Shown here piece by piece: positions 6,398 to 11,591 of a DNA stretch of 20,238 nucleotides. The DNA comes from Candidatus Saccharimonadales bacterium (GTDB lineage Bacteria; Patescibacteriota; Saccharimonadia; Saccharimonadales; Saccharimonadaceae): assembly GCA_030151825.1 (NCBI GenBank), contig JASLCP010000033.1:1-20238 (forward strand), given 5' to 3'. Under the pieces are notes generated by a model. It was given only the letters and a program-made list of their open reading frames with translations, was not told the origin of the DNA and did no database searches. A program made the position numbers and the translations under genes. Every line of letters starts with the position of its first letter. Within the stretch, counting starts at the first letter, position 1.

Positions 6398-7309
6398 ATG
6401 GACAATATCGTAACGTGGGCACACGATTCTCTTGTAGCCGTCTTGCCAAAAATACAGCACTGGGTTTATGGCACCAAGACCGATCCAGGGCACGGCATAT
6501 CAATTGCTTTTATCATTGTCATCGGTGTTGCGGCGTATTTTATCGGACAGCGTTTTTTGGCGCGTACCATTCGGCGTGCTGTCCAATCGACCCGACAACG
6601 TGATTGGCACAAAAAAGACATCGAAAAACGACAAAAGACACTCGTCGGACTATTTTCGAACATCTGGCGTATCTTTGTCGTAGCACTGGTGTTCTACTCG
6701 ATTACCAAAGAGTTTGTCCCCGACCTCAATACAATGCTGGCGCCGTTCTTTGCCAGTGCAGGCATTATCGGTGTGGCTATTGGGTTTGGCGCGCAGTCAG
6801 TGATTAAAGACTTTCTGTCCGGTATTTTTATCATCAGCGAAAACCAATACCGCGTAGGTGATATTGTTGATATTGAAGGCGCGGCCGGAACTGTCGAACG
6901 TATCGGATCCCGCAGTACTGTCCTTCGTGACGTCAACGGCAATGTGCATTATCTGCCCAACGGCATGGTACAACATGTCATCAACAAAACCATGGGCTAT
7001 AGTATGGCGCGATTTACGGTGGCAATTAACCCGTCAGCTGATATTGACGAAGTGATTGCGATTGTTAATGAATTAGGTAAAACGCTCGCAGGCGAAGAAA
7101 AGTGGACATCAAAAATCATCGAAGCCCCCGCCTTTGTGTCAGTGGGAGAAATGACTGGAACATCTATCGAAGTTATTATCGCCGGAAAAACGCAGCCGTC
7201 TGACCAATGGGCAGTCATCGCAGAAATGCGCCGTCGCCTTCTCGAGGCGCTTGAAAAGAACAATATCAAGCTGGGCATTGTACCAACTATCGGTATGCCC
7301 CCCAAATAA
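6398..7309 (+). CDS. mscS: Small-conductance mechanosensitive channel, MscS family
   Basis: This inner-membrane channel of 303 aa opens under membrane tension to release solutes on osmotic downshock. There are three predicted spans: about 34-53, 88-101 and the pore helix 115-148. The pore helix has the glycine/alanine pattern of MscS TM3 (SAGIIGVAIGFGAQSVIKDF, 120-139). The beta domain follows (YRVGDIVDIE, then GTVERIGSRSTVLRD, then YLPNG at 185-189), which is the core signature of the family. The C-terminal alpha/beta domain ends near GMPPK. An unusual charged stretch (RQRDWHKKDIEKRQK, 66-80) links TM1 and TM2. It is divergent from tsaC. The family assignment is firm; which subtype (YnaI-, YkuT- or MscS-like) is not. 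Confidence 0.92.
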   Translation: MDNIVTWAHDSLVAVLPKIQHWVYGTKTDPGHGISIAFIIVIGVAAYFIGQRFLARTIRRAVQSTRQRDWHKKDIEKRQKTLVGLFSNIWRIFVVALVFYSITKEFVPDLNTMLAPFFASAGIIGVAIGFGAQSVIKDFLSGIFIISENQYRVGDIVDIEGAAGTVERIGSRSTVLRDVNGNVHYLPNGMVQHVINKTMGYSMARFTVAINPSADIDEVIAIVNELGKTLAGEEKWTSKIIEAPAFVSVGEMTGTSIEVIIAGKTQPSDQWAVIAEMRRRLLEALEKNNIKLGIVPTIGMPPK

Positions 7310-7315
7310 ACTCCT

Positions 7316-7663
7316 CTACTCTGTTGAAATATCGTCGTCGAGACCAAGAGTTGCGTCGCTGAGTGCGTCACCACTAAACGGCTGATCAAGTGAAGTAGCG
7401 CTCTTGGCACGAGCATCATACATCTTTTGAAATTCATCAAACGTCTGACTACCGATAGGACCAGATGACGAAAATCCTGCGTAGGGCTTTTCTTTACTCT
7501 GCGAACGCACTACCGATTTGTAGCCCGGTCGACTAAGATCAAGTTGCGCCGTACCACTACTAAAGTAAAGTGCGATACTGGCCGTCACCAGAAGTAACGC
7601 AATGCCGACACTTCCCGCAAGCAATGCAATAAACCGCCATTTTGCCGTGCTGATATTCATCAC
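7316..7663 (-). CDS. Single-span membrane protein, unknown function
   Basis: This protein of 115 aa (GTG start at 7663) or 114 aa (ATG start at 7660) has a membrane helix at about residues 11-33 (FIALLAGSVGIALLLV) followed by a hydrophilic, Ser-rich external tail ending in acidic residues (GLDDDISTE). The ATG start overlaps the stop of the upstream secreted-protein gene as TGATG, and the GTG overlaps it by 4 nt; either way translation is coupled. It therefore belongs with the secreted 186-aa protein in a two-gene unit and may work with it at the cell surface. It is convergent with mscS with only 6 bp between them. No family is recognised. Confidence 0.75.
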   Translation of the reverse strand: MMNISTAKWRFIALLAGSVGIALLLVTASIALYFSSGTAQLDLSRPGYKSVVRSQSKEKPYAGFSSSGPIGSQTFDEFQKMYDARAKSATSLDQPFSGDALSDATLGLDDDISTE

Positions 7664-8220
7664 GAGGCATCATCCCCTTGATTTTGCGGACTCAAAACAC
7701 GATTACGAAGATCAATGACATCCTGACCATAGTCAGTAATATATCCATGAATTTTCATAGCCTCGTCGTTCACTTCGGTACGGCGTTTGCGTGCCTCGAC
7801 AACGGCATCATAAAATGACACTGGCTGTTTGACACAATCAATACGCAACACAGCCGACATTTGGTCGTCGTATTTTTTGTAATGATCACGAAACGCCGTC
7901 AGTGCCTTATCATACTGCGCGGCAATTTTTACCAGCGACGAGGCGTCGTATTTGTTCAAGATTAAACGGCTGTTAAATGGCGTAATGAGTTTTGATAGTA
8001 TCGAATCATACACTTGGCCGCGGTTGACACGTAATGGGCCGTCATTAACGTGGATTTGCTGAATGGTCCGCGCGGCAGCACGGCAATTTTGCTTGATGCG
8101 CTGGATGTGACTATCTGTCATAACCGACCCGCTCGCGCCATCCTGCGCCTGCACCGGCGCACTGCAGTAGGCCAGCACTAGTGCGAGCGATAATCCCATA
8201 AGTACAAAACGGTTTTTCAT
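7660..8220 (-). CDS. Secreted 186-aa protein, unknown function
   Basis: There is a clear Sec signal peptide: MKNR, a hydrophobic core (VLMGLSLALVLAY), and a likely signal peptidase I site after VQA (residue 25). The mature part is helical and charged, with two cysteines (C46, C129) that could form a disulfide. The Cys at residue 19 does not make a good lipobox because Tyr precedes it. The ATG at 8218-8220 lies 8 nt after a GATAAT box with TTGACC at 17 bp, so the message is nearly leaderless. The following gene is a translationally coupled membrane protein. I do not recognise the family. A cell-envelope or host-contact role is only a guess from its location. Confidence 0.78.
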   Translation of the reverse strand: MKNRFVLMGLSLALVLAYCSAPVQAQDGASGSVMTDSHIQRIKQNCRAAARTIQQIHVNDGPLRVNRGQVYDSILSKLITPFNSRLILNKYDASSLVKIAAQYDKALTAFRDHYKKYDDQMSAVLRIDCVKQPVSFYDAVVEARKRRTEVNDEAMKIHGYITDYGQDVIDLRNRVLSPQNQGDDAS

Positions 8221-8228
8221 CTGTAGCT

Positions 8229-8257
8229 ATTATCCCGACTTACGGTCATTTGGTCAA
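8229..8257 (-). promoter_or_regulatory. Promoter of the secreted/membrane protein pair
   Basis: On the minus strand TTGACC (8252-8257) and GATAAT (8229-8234) are 17 bp apart. The start codon follows after 8 nt. The -35 overlaps the last codons of the mutY-like gene. Confidence 0.6.
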
Positions 8258-9037
8258 ATGGATTGTGTCACCAATCACAATCAACCCGTCGCGCGCGAGT
8301 CCGTCCAATGCTTTTTCGAACCGCTCATCATAGACAACTGCCTGCTTGAGTGCGACACGCGTCATCGCGCCCTCGGAAAGTGTAGCGATAATCTGACCGC
8401 GTATTTCGCGCACACTGCCTTTGAGCGCTGATTGCTTTTTGTAGTGTTTGCTGCGACGAATCCCACCAACACCCTGACGCTTGAGTGTGCTACCGTAGTC
8501 CATTAATGCCCAATAAAATTCACGCGGGTGTTCTGTATCAATCGTCCGCGCCAACACTTCCTTGATCTGCGTATCATCAACTACATCACTGTCAGCAAAA
8601 TAGTGATGGAGATATACGCTACGGACATTGGTCTCGACAAATAACGCTGGCTGGTTAAATGCATAGGCGCAAATTGCACCGGCAGTATTTGGGCCAACAC
8701 CAGGCAGACGTTGCAAGTCATGAGGTTCCGTCGGAAACCCGCCCCACTCAACCACCTGGCGGGCCGCATCATGCAAAAACTTGGCGCGACGATTGTAGCC
8801 CAAGCCCTGCCACAGCACAAGCACCTCAGCAAGTGAGGCCCTTGCGAGTACTTGCTCATCTGGGAATGCAGTAATAAATGCTATGAACTTGGGAATGACG
8901 CGATCGACTTGAGTCTGCTGCAACATCAGCTCGCTAACCAATACGTAGTACGGTCGTGTATCATCACGCCAAGGCATCGATCGGTACAGCTCGTGGGCTT
9001 TGTCTACTAACAGTGCCCGGAATTCGTCGTCGTTCAT
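8246..9037 (-). CDS. mutY: MutY-like A/G-specific adenine DNA glycosylase, cluster-less
   Basis: MutY-type enzymes remove adenine mispaired with 8-oxoguanine. This 263-aa protein has the family signature SELMLQQTQVDRVIPKF (35-51), including the catalytic Glu (E36), and the helix-hairpin-helix LQRLPGVGPNTAG (108-120). Three departures are visible. The catalytic Asp of LDGNVKRV is Glu in VETNVRSV (E135). The four Fe-S cysteines expected after about residue 185 are absent, the only Cys being C123. The C-terminal NUDIX-like 8-oxoG-recognition domain is replaced by a short domain of about 55 residues resembling a winged helix. The start MNDDEF at 9037 is chosen because TATACT ends 7 nt upstream; the frame open to 9166 has no homology. 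Fe-S-free MutY proteins are known, so it is probably active, perhaps with altered substrate range. Confidence 0.85.
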   Translation of the reverse strand: MNDDEFRALLVDKAHELYRSMPWRDDTRPYYVLVSELMLQQTQVDRVIPKFIAFITAFPDEQVLARASLAEVLVLWQGLGYNRRAKFLHDAARQVVEWGGFPTEPHDLQRLPGVGPNTAGAICAYAFNQPALFVETNVRSVYLHHYFADSDVVDDTQIKEVLARTIDTEHPREFYWALMDYGSTLKRQGVGGIRRSKHYKKQSALKGSVREIRGQIIATLSEGAMTRVALKQAVVYDERFEKALDGLARDGLIVIGDTIHLTK

Positions 9038-9044
9038 TCCTTTT

Positions 9045-9050
9045 AGTATA
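9045..9050 (-). promoter_or_regulatory. Leaderless -10 box of the mutY-like gene
   Basis: TATACT on the minus strand is followed after 7 nt by the ATG. No good -35 is seen. Confidence 0.5.
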
Positions 9051-9091
9051 GAGGACTGTTCTTTGAATGAGTAATTTATTACAGCTGATTG

Positions 9092-9105
9092 GTAATATTT
9101 TTTAC
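9092..9105 (+). promoter_or_regulatory. Predicted Crp/Fnr-type activator site, GTAA-N6-TTAC
   Basis: GTAATATTTTTTAC is a perfect GTAA-N6-TTAC inverted repeat. Its right edge is 22 bp from the TACAAT -10 box, placing its centre at -41.5 of the predicted start. The -35 position holds CAGCGT, which is no match to TTGACA, so the promoter should need an activator. The same arrangement occurs upstream of two other units in this window. Confidence 0.6.
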
Positions 9106-9127
9106 AGCGTACTGTCAGCGCACTCGG

Positions 9128-9133
9128 TACAAT
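9128..9133 (+). promoter_or_regulatory. -10 box of the GlsB/YeaQ-family gene
   Basis: TACAAT predicts transcription from about 9140. The leader of about 30 nt carries AAAGGAGGT, a near-perfect ribosome-binding site 7 nt before the ATG. Confidence 0.6.
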
Positions 9134-9170
9134 AAGTGTGTGAATATAAGACATAAAGGAGGTCAATCAC

Positions 9171-9443
9171 ATGATTATTAATATCATTCTATGGGTACTG
9201 TTTGGGGCACTTGCGGGATGGATTGCCTCAATTATCATGAAAACCAATGAGCAGATGGGAGCACTGGCAAATATCGTCGTCGGTATTTTAGGAGCATTCA
9301 TCGGTGGGTTTGTCGTCCAATTCTTCACCGGGACACAGCCTGAAGGCTTTAATATTGCGAGTCTGCTTGTTGCCATCCTTGGTGCTGTCATTTTACTGGC
9401 GCTGGTCAAAGCGATTCGCGGTGGCGCTCCACACCACGCATAG
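9171..9443 (+). CDS. GlsB/YeaQ/YmgE-family stress membrane protein
   Basis: This is a 90-aa, very hydrophobic, glycine-rich protein with three membrane segments: about 4-23 (LWVLFGALAGWIASIIM), 31-52 (ANIVVGILGAFIGGFVVQFF) and 62-83 (ASLLVAILGAVILLALV). The GALAGWIAS and VGILGAFIGG repeats are the hallmark of this family, once called transglycosylase-associated protein. Members are small stress-induced membrane proteins without a proven enzymatic role. Unlike many neighbours it has a strong AAAGGAGGT ribosome-binding site. Its promoter lacks a -35 and carries the GTAA-N6-TTAC site, so it is predicted to be switched on by the Crp/Fnr-type regulator. A terminator follows 29 nt after the stop. 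Confidence 0.9.
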   Translation: MIINIILWVLFGALAGWIASIIMKTNEQMGALANIVVGILGAFIGGFVVQFFTGTQPEGFNIASLLVAILGAVILLALVKAIRGGAPHHA

Positions 9444-9472
9444 CAGTACCAGTCGTACTCTAACAAGAAACT

Positions 9473-9500
9473 ATAAAGCCGGCCTACTCCCCGGCTTTAT
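9473..9500 (+). terminator. Hairpin terminator of the GlsB/YeaQ gene
   Basis: ATAAAGCCGG (9473-9482) pairs perfectly with CCGGCTTTAT (9491-9500) around an 8-nt loop. The T tract is short (TTTATAT). Confidence 0.65.
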
Positions 9501-9521
9501 ATCATGTAACAACGAAAGAGG

Positions 9522-9527
9522 TATACT
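9522..9527 (+). promoter_or_regulatory. Leaderless -10 box of the metallo-hydrolase gene
   Basis: TATACT ends 6 nt before the ATG at 9534. GAAAGAGG lies just upstream of the box, too far from the start to act as a ribosome-binding site in a transcript starting here. Confidence 0.5.
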
Positions 9528-9533
9528 GAGAAT

Positions 9534-10193
9534 ATGAAGATAACCAAATACCAACACGCTTGCTTTAGTGTTGAGATTGATGGCAAGCTGTTGATTGTAG
9601 ATCCGGGTAATTTTACGACCGATCTGGAGGCAAGCGATAACGTTGCCGTGATTGTGATAACTCATGAACACCCTGATCACTTTGATCTCACTGCAATCGA
9701 TGCCATCGTGTCACGTAATCCACATGCCGTGATTGTCGCACCGGCAGTAATTACTTCACAGCTCAAAACAGCACCCGACGCATTTTCGTATATCACCGCA
9801 ACACCCGGTGATGTGATTGAGCAAGCACCGTTCTCGCTGGCGATTTTTGGTGGGCAACATGCCATTATTCATCCCGATATCCCACAGTTGAGTAATATTG
9901 CTGTCATGGTTAATGATGTGGTGTTCTACCCTGGTGATTCATTCACCGTTCCTGATGTATCGGTGCCGATTCTTGCACTCCCGGTAAGCGCACCGTGGCT
10001 CAAAATCAGCGAAGTGATTGACTATGTCAGAAACATTGCGCCCAACCAAGCATTCCCCACCCACGATGCGATTTTGTCGGACGCCGGCAAACAATTAATC
10101 GATCGATTATTACCACCGTTTGCTGCGTCTGTCGGGACACAATATAAGCGCATCAATGATGCGCCGCTTGAATATAGCTACGTAGAAAAATAA
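9534..10193 (+). CDS. Metallo-beta-lactamase-fold hydrolase (UlaG/YtkL-like)
   Basis: This 219-aa soluble protein has the metallo-beta-lactamase metal site: H8 in the short N-terminal strand, D23, T-H44-E-H46-P-D48-H49 (the HxHxDH motif), H109 in FGGQHAIIH, D135 in YPGDS and H177 in PTHDAIL. Together these fit two bound metal ions, usually zinc. The N-terminus (KITKYQHACFSVEIDGKLLIVDPG) matches the UlaG/YtkL-like group, which includes lactonases and phosphodiesterases, but the substrate is not known. The gene has a leaderless-looking start and ends at a 13-bp hairpin region, where it converges with the orphan 148-aa gene. It is not a classical antibiotic-degrading beta-lactamase. Confidence 0.88.
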   Translation: MKITKYQHACFSVEIDGKLLIVDPGNFTTDLEASDNVAVIVITHEHPDHFDLTAIDAIVSRNPHAVIVAPAVITSQLKTAPDAFSYITATPGDVIEQAPFSLAIFGGQHAIIHPDIPQLSNIAVMVNDVVFYPGDSFTVPDVSVPILALPVSAPWLKISEVIDYVRNIAPNQAFPTHDAILSDAGKQLIDRLLPPFAASVGTQYKRINDAPLEYSYVEK

Positions 10194-10194
10194 T

Positions 10195-10207
10195 ACCGAG
10201 AGGATGT
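10195..10207. repeat. Left copy of a 13-bp inverted repeat
   Basis: ACCGAGAGGATGT occurs here on the plus strand and again, inverted, at 10711-10723. The two copies bracket the orphan 148-aa gene. In the right copy the sequence is that gene's ribosome-binding region. Confidence 0.5.
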
Positions 10208-10212
10208 CTATC

Positions 10213-10250
10213 GATCCGCTATTTGATACCCCGGTACCAAATAGCGGATC
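10213..10250. terminator. Long hairpin between convergent genes
   Basis: GATCCGCTATTTG (10213-10225) pairs perfectly with CAAATAGCGGATC (10238-10250), and TACC/GGTA pairs inside the loop. There is no T tract on either strand, so it may be a barrier, an RNA 3' end or a site for a factor and not a standard terminator. Confidence 0.45.
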
Positions 10251-10257
10251 GTCGACA

Positions 10258-10704
10258 TTACTTGCTTGCCTGCAGATGACTGACTGTGGCAGAGGCAATT
10301 CGCAGTGGTACACAGCTGCGACGCCCGTACTGGTCCAGCAGGAACATCTTGCGAAAACACGCCGAAATGCCCATGCCCGACACGTACTCTGCATCGATGC
10401 GATAGCCATCGCGAACGACGGCACCGCGCCGCATGGCATAGTACGTAAATCCGGCCGACCGGTCGTCACGCAGCAACCACTGGCCCGATTCGTTCACCTT
10501 GTCGCAAACGAGTTCGAACTTCCGGCCGTCTTCGACAACAACCGTCACCCGTGACGCTGTTTGATCACTCGCCACCAGCATCGACAGCTGATGACGATTA
10601 TCGTCGGTGACGACGATTGTTTGACCCGACTCGAACGCGAACGTCTCACGATCGACGATTCCCTCGATGTAAGCCTCGTTCGCACTCATGGTTTTGGTAG
10701 CCAT
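10258..10704 (-). CDS. Orphan 148-aa protein of unlike codon use, unknown function
   Basis: The protein starts MATKTMSANEAYIEG, chosen because GAGAGG stands about 10 nt upstream and a strong promoter precedes it; the longer frame to 10797 would run through that promoter. It is soluble and beta-rich in the first half (QTIVVTDDNRHQLSMLV, RVTVVVEDGRKFELV), followed by an aromatic/basic stretch. There is no membrane segment. Two-strand repeats suggest a small beta domain, but I recognise no family. The DNA is visibly richer in C and G at third positions (CGAC-, TTCG-type runs) than flanking genes, which could mean transfer or selection for high expression. A 13-bp inverted repeat brackets the gene, and a hairpin follows it. 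Confidence 0.7.
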   Translation of the reverse strand: MATKTMSANEAYIEGIVDRETFAFESGQTIVVTDDNRHQLSMLVASDQTASRVTVVVEDGRKFELVCDKVNESGQWLLRDDRSAGFTYYAMRRGAVVRDGYRIDAEYVSGMGISACFRKMFLLDQYGRRSCVPLRIASATVSHLQASK

Positions 10705-10710
10705 GATGTC

Positions 10711-10723
10711 ACATCCTCTCGGT
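10711..10723. repeat. Right copy of a 13-bp inverted repeat
   Basis: The plus strand reads ACATCCTCTCGGT, the reverse complement of the copy at 10195-10207. On the minus strand it includes GAGAGG, the ribosome-binding site of the 148-aa gene. Confidence 0.5.
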
Positions 10724-10756
10724 TCTTCCGTACGCGGATGCGCACTGGATGGCTCG

Positions 10757-10784
10757 AGTATAGTCTTTTTCCGAGATTTGTCAA
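10757..10784 (-). promoter_or_regulatory. Strong promoter of the 148-aa orphan gene
   Basis: TTGACA (10779-10784) and TATACT (10757-10762) lie 16 bp apart on the minus strand. A second TTGACA lies at 10792-10797, 13 bp upstream of the first. The leader would be about 46 nt. Confidence 0.7.
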
Positions 10785-10809
10785 GGTCTTTTGTCAAGTT
10801 TATTTAATA

Positions 10810-10844
10810 ATTCACCGGTCATTCAGAACGAATGACCAGTGAAT
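10810..10844 (-). terminator. Hairpin ending the YtxH operon
   Basis: Arms 10810-10824 and 10830-10844 (ATTCACCGGTCATTC against GAATGACCAGTGAAT) form a 15-bp stem with one mismatch and a 5-nt loop. On the minus strand an A/T-rich but not T-only tract follows. It lies about 22 nt after the YtxH-like gene's stop. Confidence 0.6.
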
Positions 10845-10866
10845 ATATGCAAAATAACAGTGGATG

Positions 10867-11244
10867 TTACTTGAAATGCTTTTCAGCGTTTTTCTGGATA
10901 GTGCGACCTGTCGTCTTTGCGTCTTCGGTGACGCGGCGAGCACGGGTACGCGCTTCGCCCCCAAGTTCACCTACTTCAGCGGCAATTTTGTCCGCAGTCG
11001 CACGAGCACTTTTACCAAGTTCTGCCGCTTCTTTGCCGGCACGGTCAGTACCTTTACGGAGCGTTCCTGCAGCCTCTTTGCTAGCGGCTTTTACTTCTGC
11101 TGCTTTTTCGCTCGCCGCTTTTTTGGCCTCGTCAGCTTTGTTCTTGATATCTGCACGCGTTTCTTTGCCGCTTTTTGGTGCCAACAAGATACCTGCGATA
11201 AATCCGCCAACGGCCAATACTGCTGCTTTTGCTAATTTTGACAT
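10867..11244 (-). CDS. YtxH-like stress protein
   Basis: The 125-aa protein starts with a short hydrophobic segment (AKAAVLAVGGFIAGILLAP, residues 5-23) followed by SGKETRADIKNKADE and a long, Ala/Lys/Glu-rich helical tail of about 95 residues. The GxxAGxLLAPKSGKETR pattern is the YtxH domain (general stress protein family), and the tail resembles LEA/apolipoprotein-like amphipathic helices. It probably sits at the membrane with its tail in the cytoplasm. It has GGGGGA just upstream of its ATG and starts 15 nt after the small membrane gene, so the two form an operon. A strong hairpin follows. The operon's promoter carries the GTAA-N6-TTAC activator site. Biochemical role is unknown. Confidence 0.85.
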   Translation of the reverse strand: MSKLAKAAVLAVGGFIAGILLAPKSGKETRADIKNKADEAKKAASEKAAEVKAASKEAAGTLRKGTDRAGKEAAELGKSARATADKIAAEVGELGGEARTRARRVTEDAKTTGRTIQKNAEKHFK

Positions 11245-11259
11245 ATCATTCCCCCTTCG

Positions 11260-11478
11260 CTATTTTCTAAATGCTTTTGCAATCGTGCCAATTACTTTGG
11301 TCGGCGCCAACCATTCGGTGGCCCGCGCAACATGCGTCGTCACTCGTTCGACATTTTTGACTACGTGATTGACTTTGATAAGTACAACAGTGACTGCCGC
11401 CAGGAGTGCCACGACAACAATCGACAACACAATCACCGCGACTGTCAGTAGTACAACCAGTACTTTCAGTTCGTCCAT
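11260..11478 (-). CDS. 72-aa single-span membrane protein, partner of the YtxH-like protein
   Basis: Residues 5-35 form a long hydrophobic helix (VLVVLLTVAVIVLSIVVVAL and onward), followed by an amphipathic Val-rich helix (NHVVKNVERVTTHVARATEW) and a basic C-terminus (IAKAFRK). This layout recalls the DUF948-type proteins that often accompany YtxH in Gram-positive bacteria, but the match is by pattern only. The ATG at 11476-11478 has AAAGGAA upstream. It is the first gene of the two-gene operon with the YtxH-like gene and is directly downstream of the predicted activator-dependent promoter. It probably acts at the membrane in stress. Confidence 0.78.
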   Translation of the reverse strand: MDELKVLVVLLTVAVIVLSIVVVALLAAVTVVLIKVNHVVKNVERVTTHVARATEWLAPTKVIGTIAKAFRK

Positions 11479-11512
11479 ATGAGCGTTCCTTTCCGTTACT
11501 GTCTACTTTCCT

Positions 11513-11518
11513 ATTGTA
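11513..11518 (-). promoter_or_regulatory. -10 box of the YtxH operon
   Basis: TACAAT on the minus strand predicts a start near 11506. Its sequence equals the -10 of the GlsB/YeaQ gene, and its distance to the GTAA-N6-TTAC site is identical (22 bp). No -35 match is present (CGACTT at that position). Confidence 0.6.
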
Positions 11519-11540
11519 CTCTATACGGGTATAGTAAGTC

Positions 11541-11554
11541 GTAATATTTCTTAC
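11541..11554 (-). promoter_or_regulatory. Predicted Crp/Fnr-type activator site of the YtxH operon
   Basis: GTAAGAAATATTAC (minus strand) is a perfect GTAA-N6-TTAC inverted repeat centred at -41.5. The plus-strand form GTAATATTTCTTAC differs from the 9092 site at a single position. Confidence 0.6.
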
Positions 11555-11576
11555 AACAAATAGCCTTTTCGATGTA

Positions 11577-11585
11577 ATTATAACA
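11577..11585 (-). promoter_or_regulatory. Possible upstream promoter, extended -10 TGTTATAAT
   Basis: TGTTATAAT on the minus strand lies between the aspS stop and the activator site. It could give the YtxH operon a second, activator-independent start near 11570. No -35 is seen. Confidence 0.35.
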
Positions 11586-11591
11586 ATGTAT

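Noticed and set aside
9071..9082. GTAATTTATTAC, a second palindrome near the GlsB/YeaQ promoter
   Set aside because: The spacer is 4 and not 6, and it does not sit at a fixed distance from a -10 box. It could be a weak accessory site but is not counted.
9038..9166. 43-residue N-terminal extension of the mutY-like frame
   Set aside because: It covers the TATACT promoter, a run of GTAA/TTAC motifs and the start region of the divergent gene; no homology is visible.
10204..10554. 116-aa plus-strand frame starting at the 13-bp repeat
   Set aside because: It begins with a suggestive GAGAGGATG, but it would have to read through the long hairpin and is antisense to the 148-aa gene, which has a strong promoter.
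10832..11368. 178-aa plus-strand frame, Ala/Ser/Phe-rich
   Set aside because: It is a mirror of the Ala/Lys-rich YtxH-like gene and its partner; the minus-strand genes have better starts, ribosome-binding sites and a promoter.
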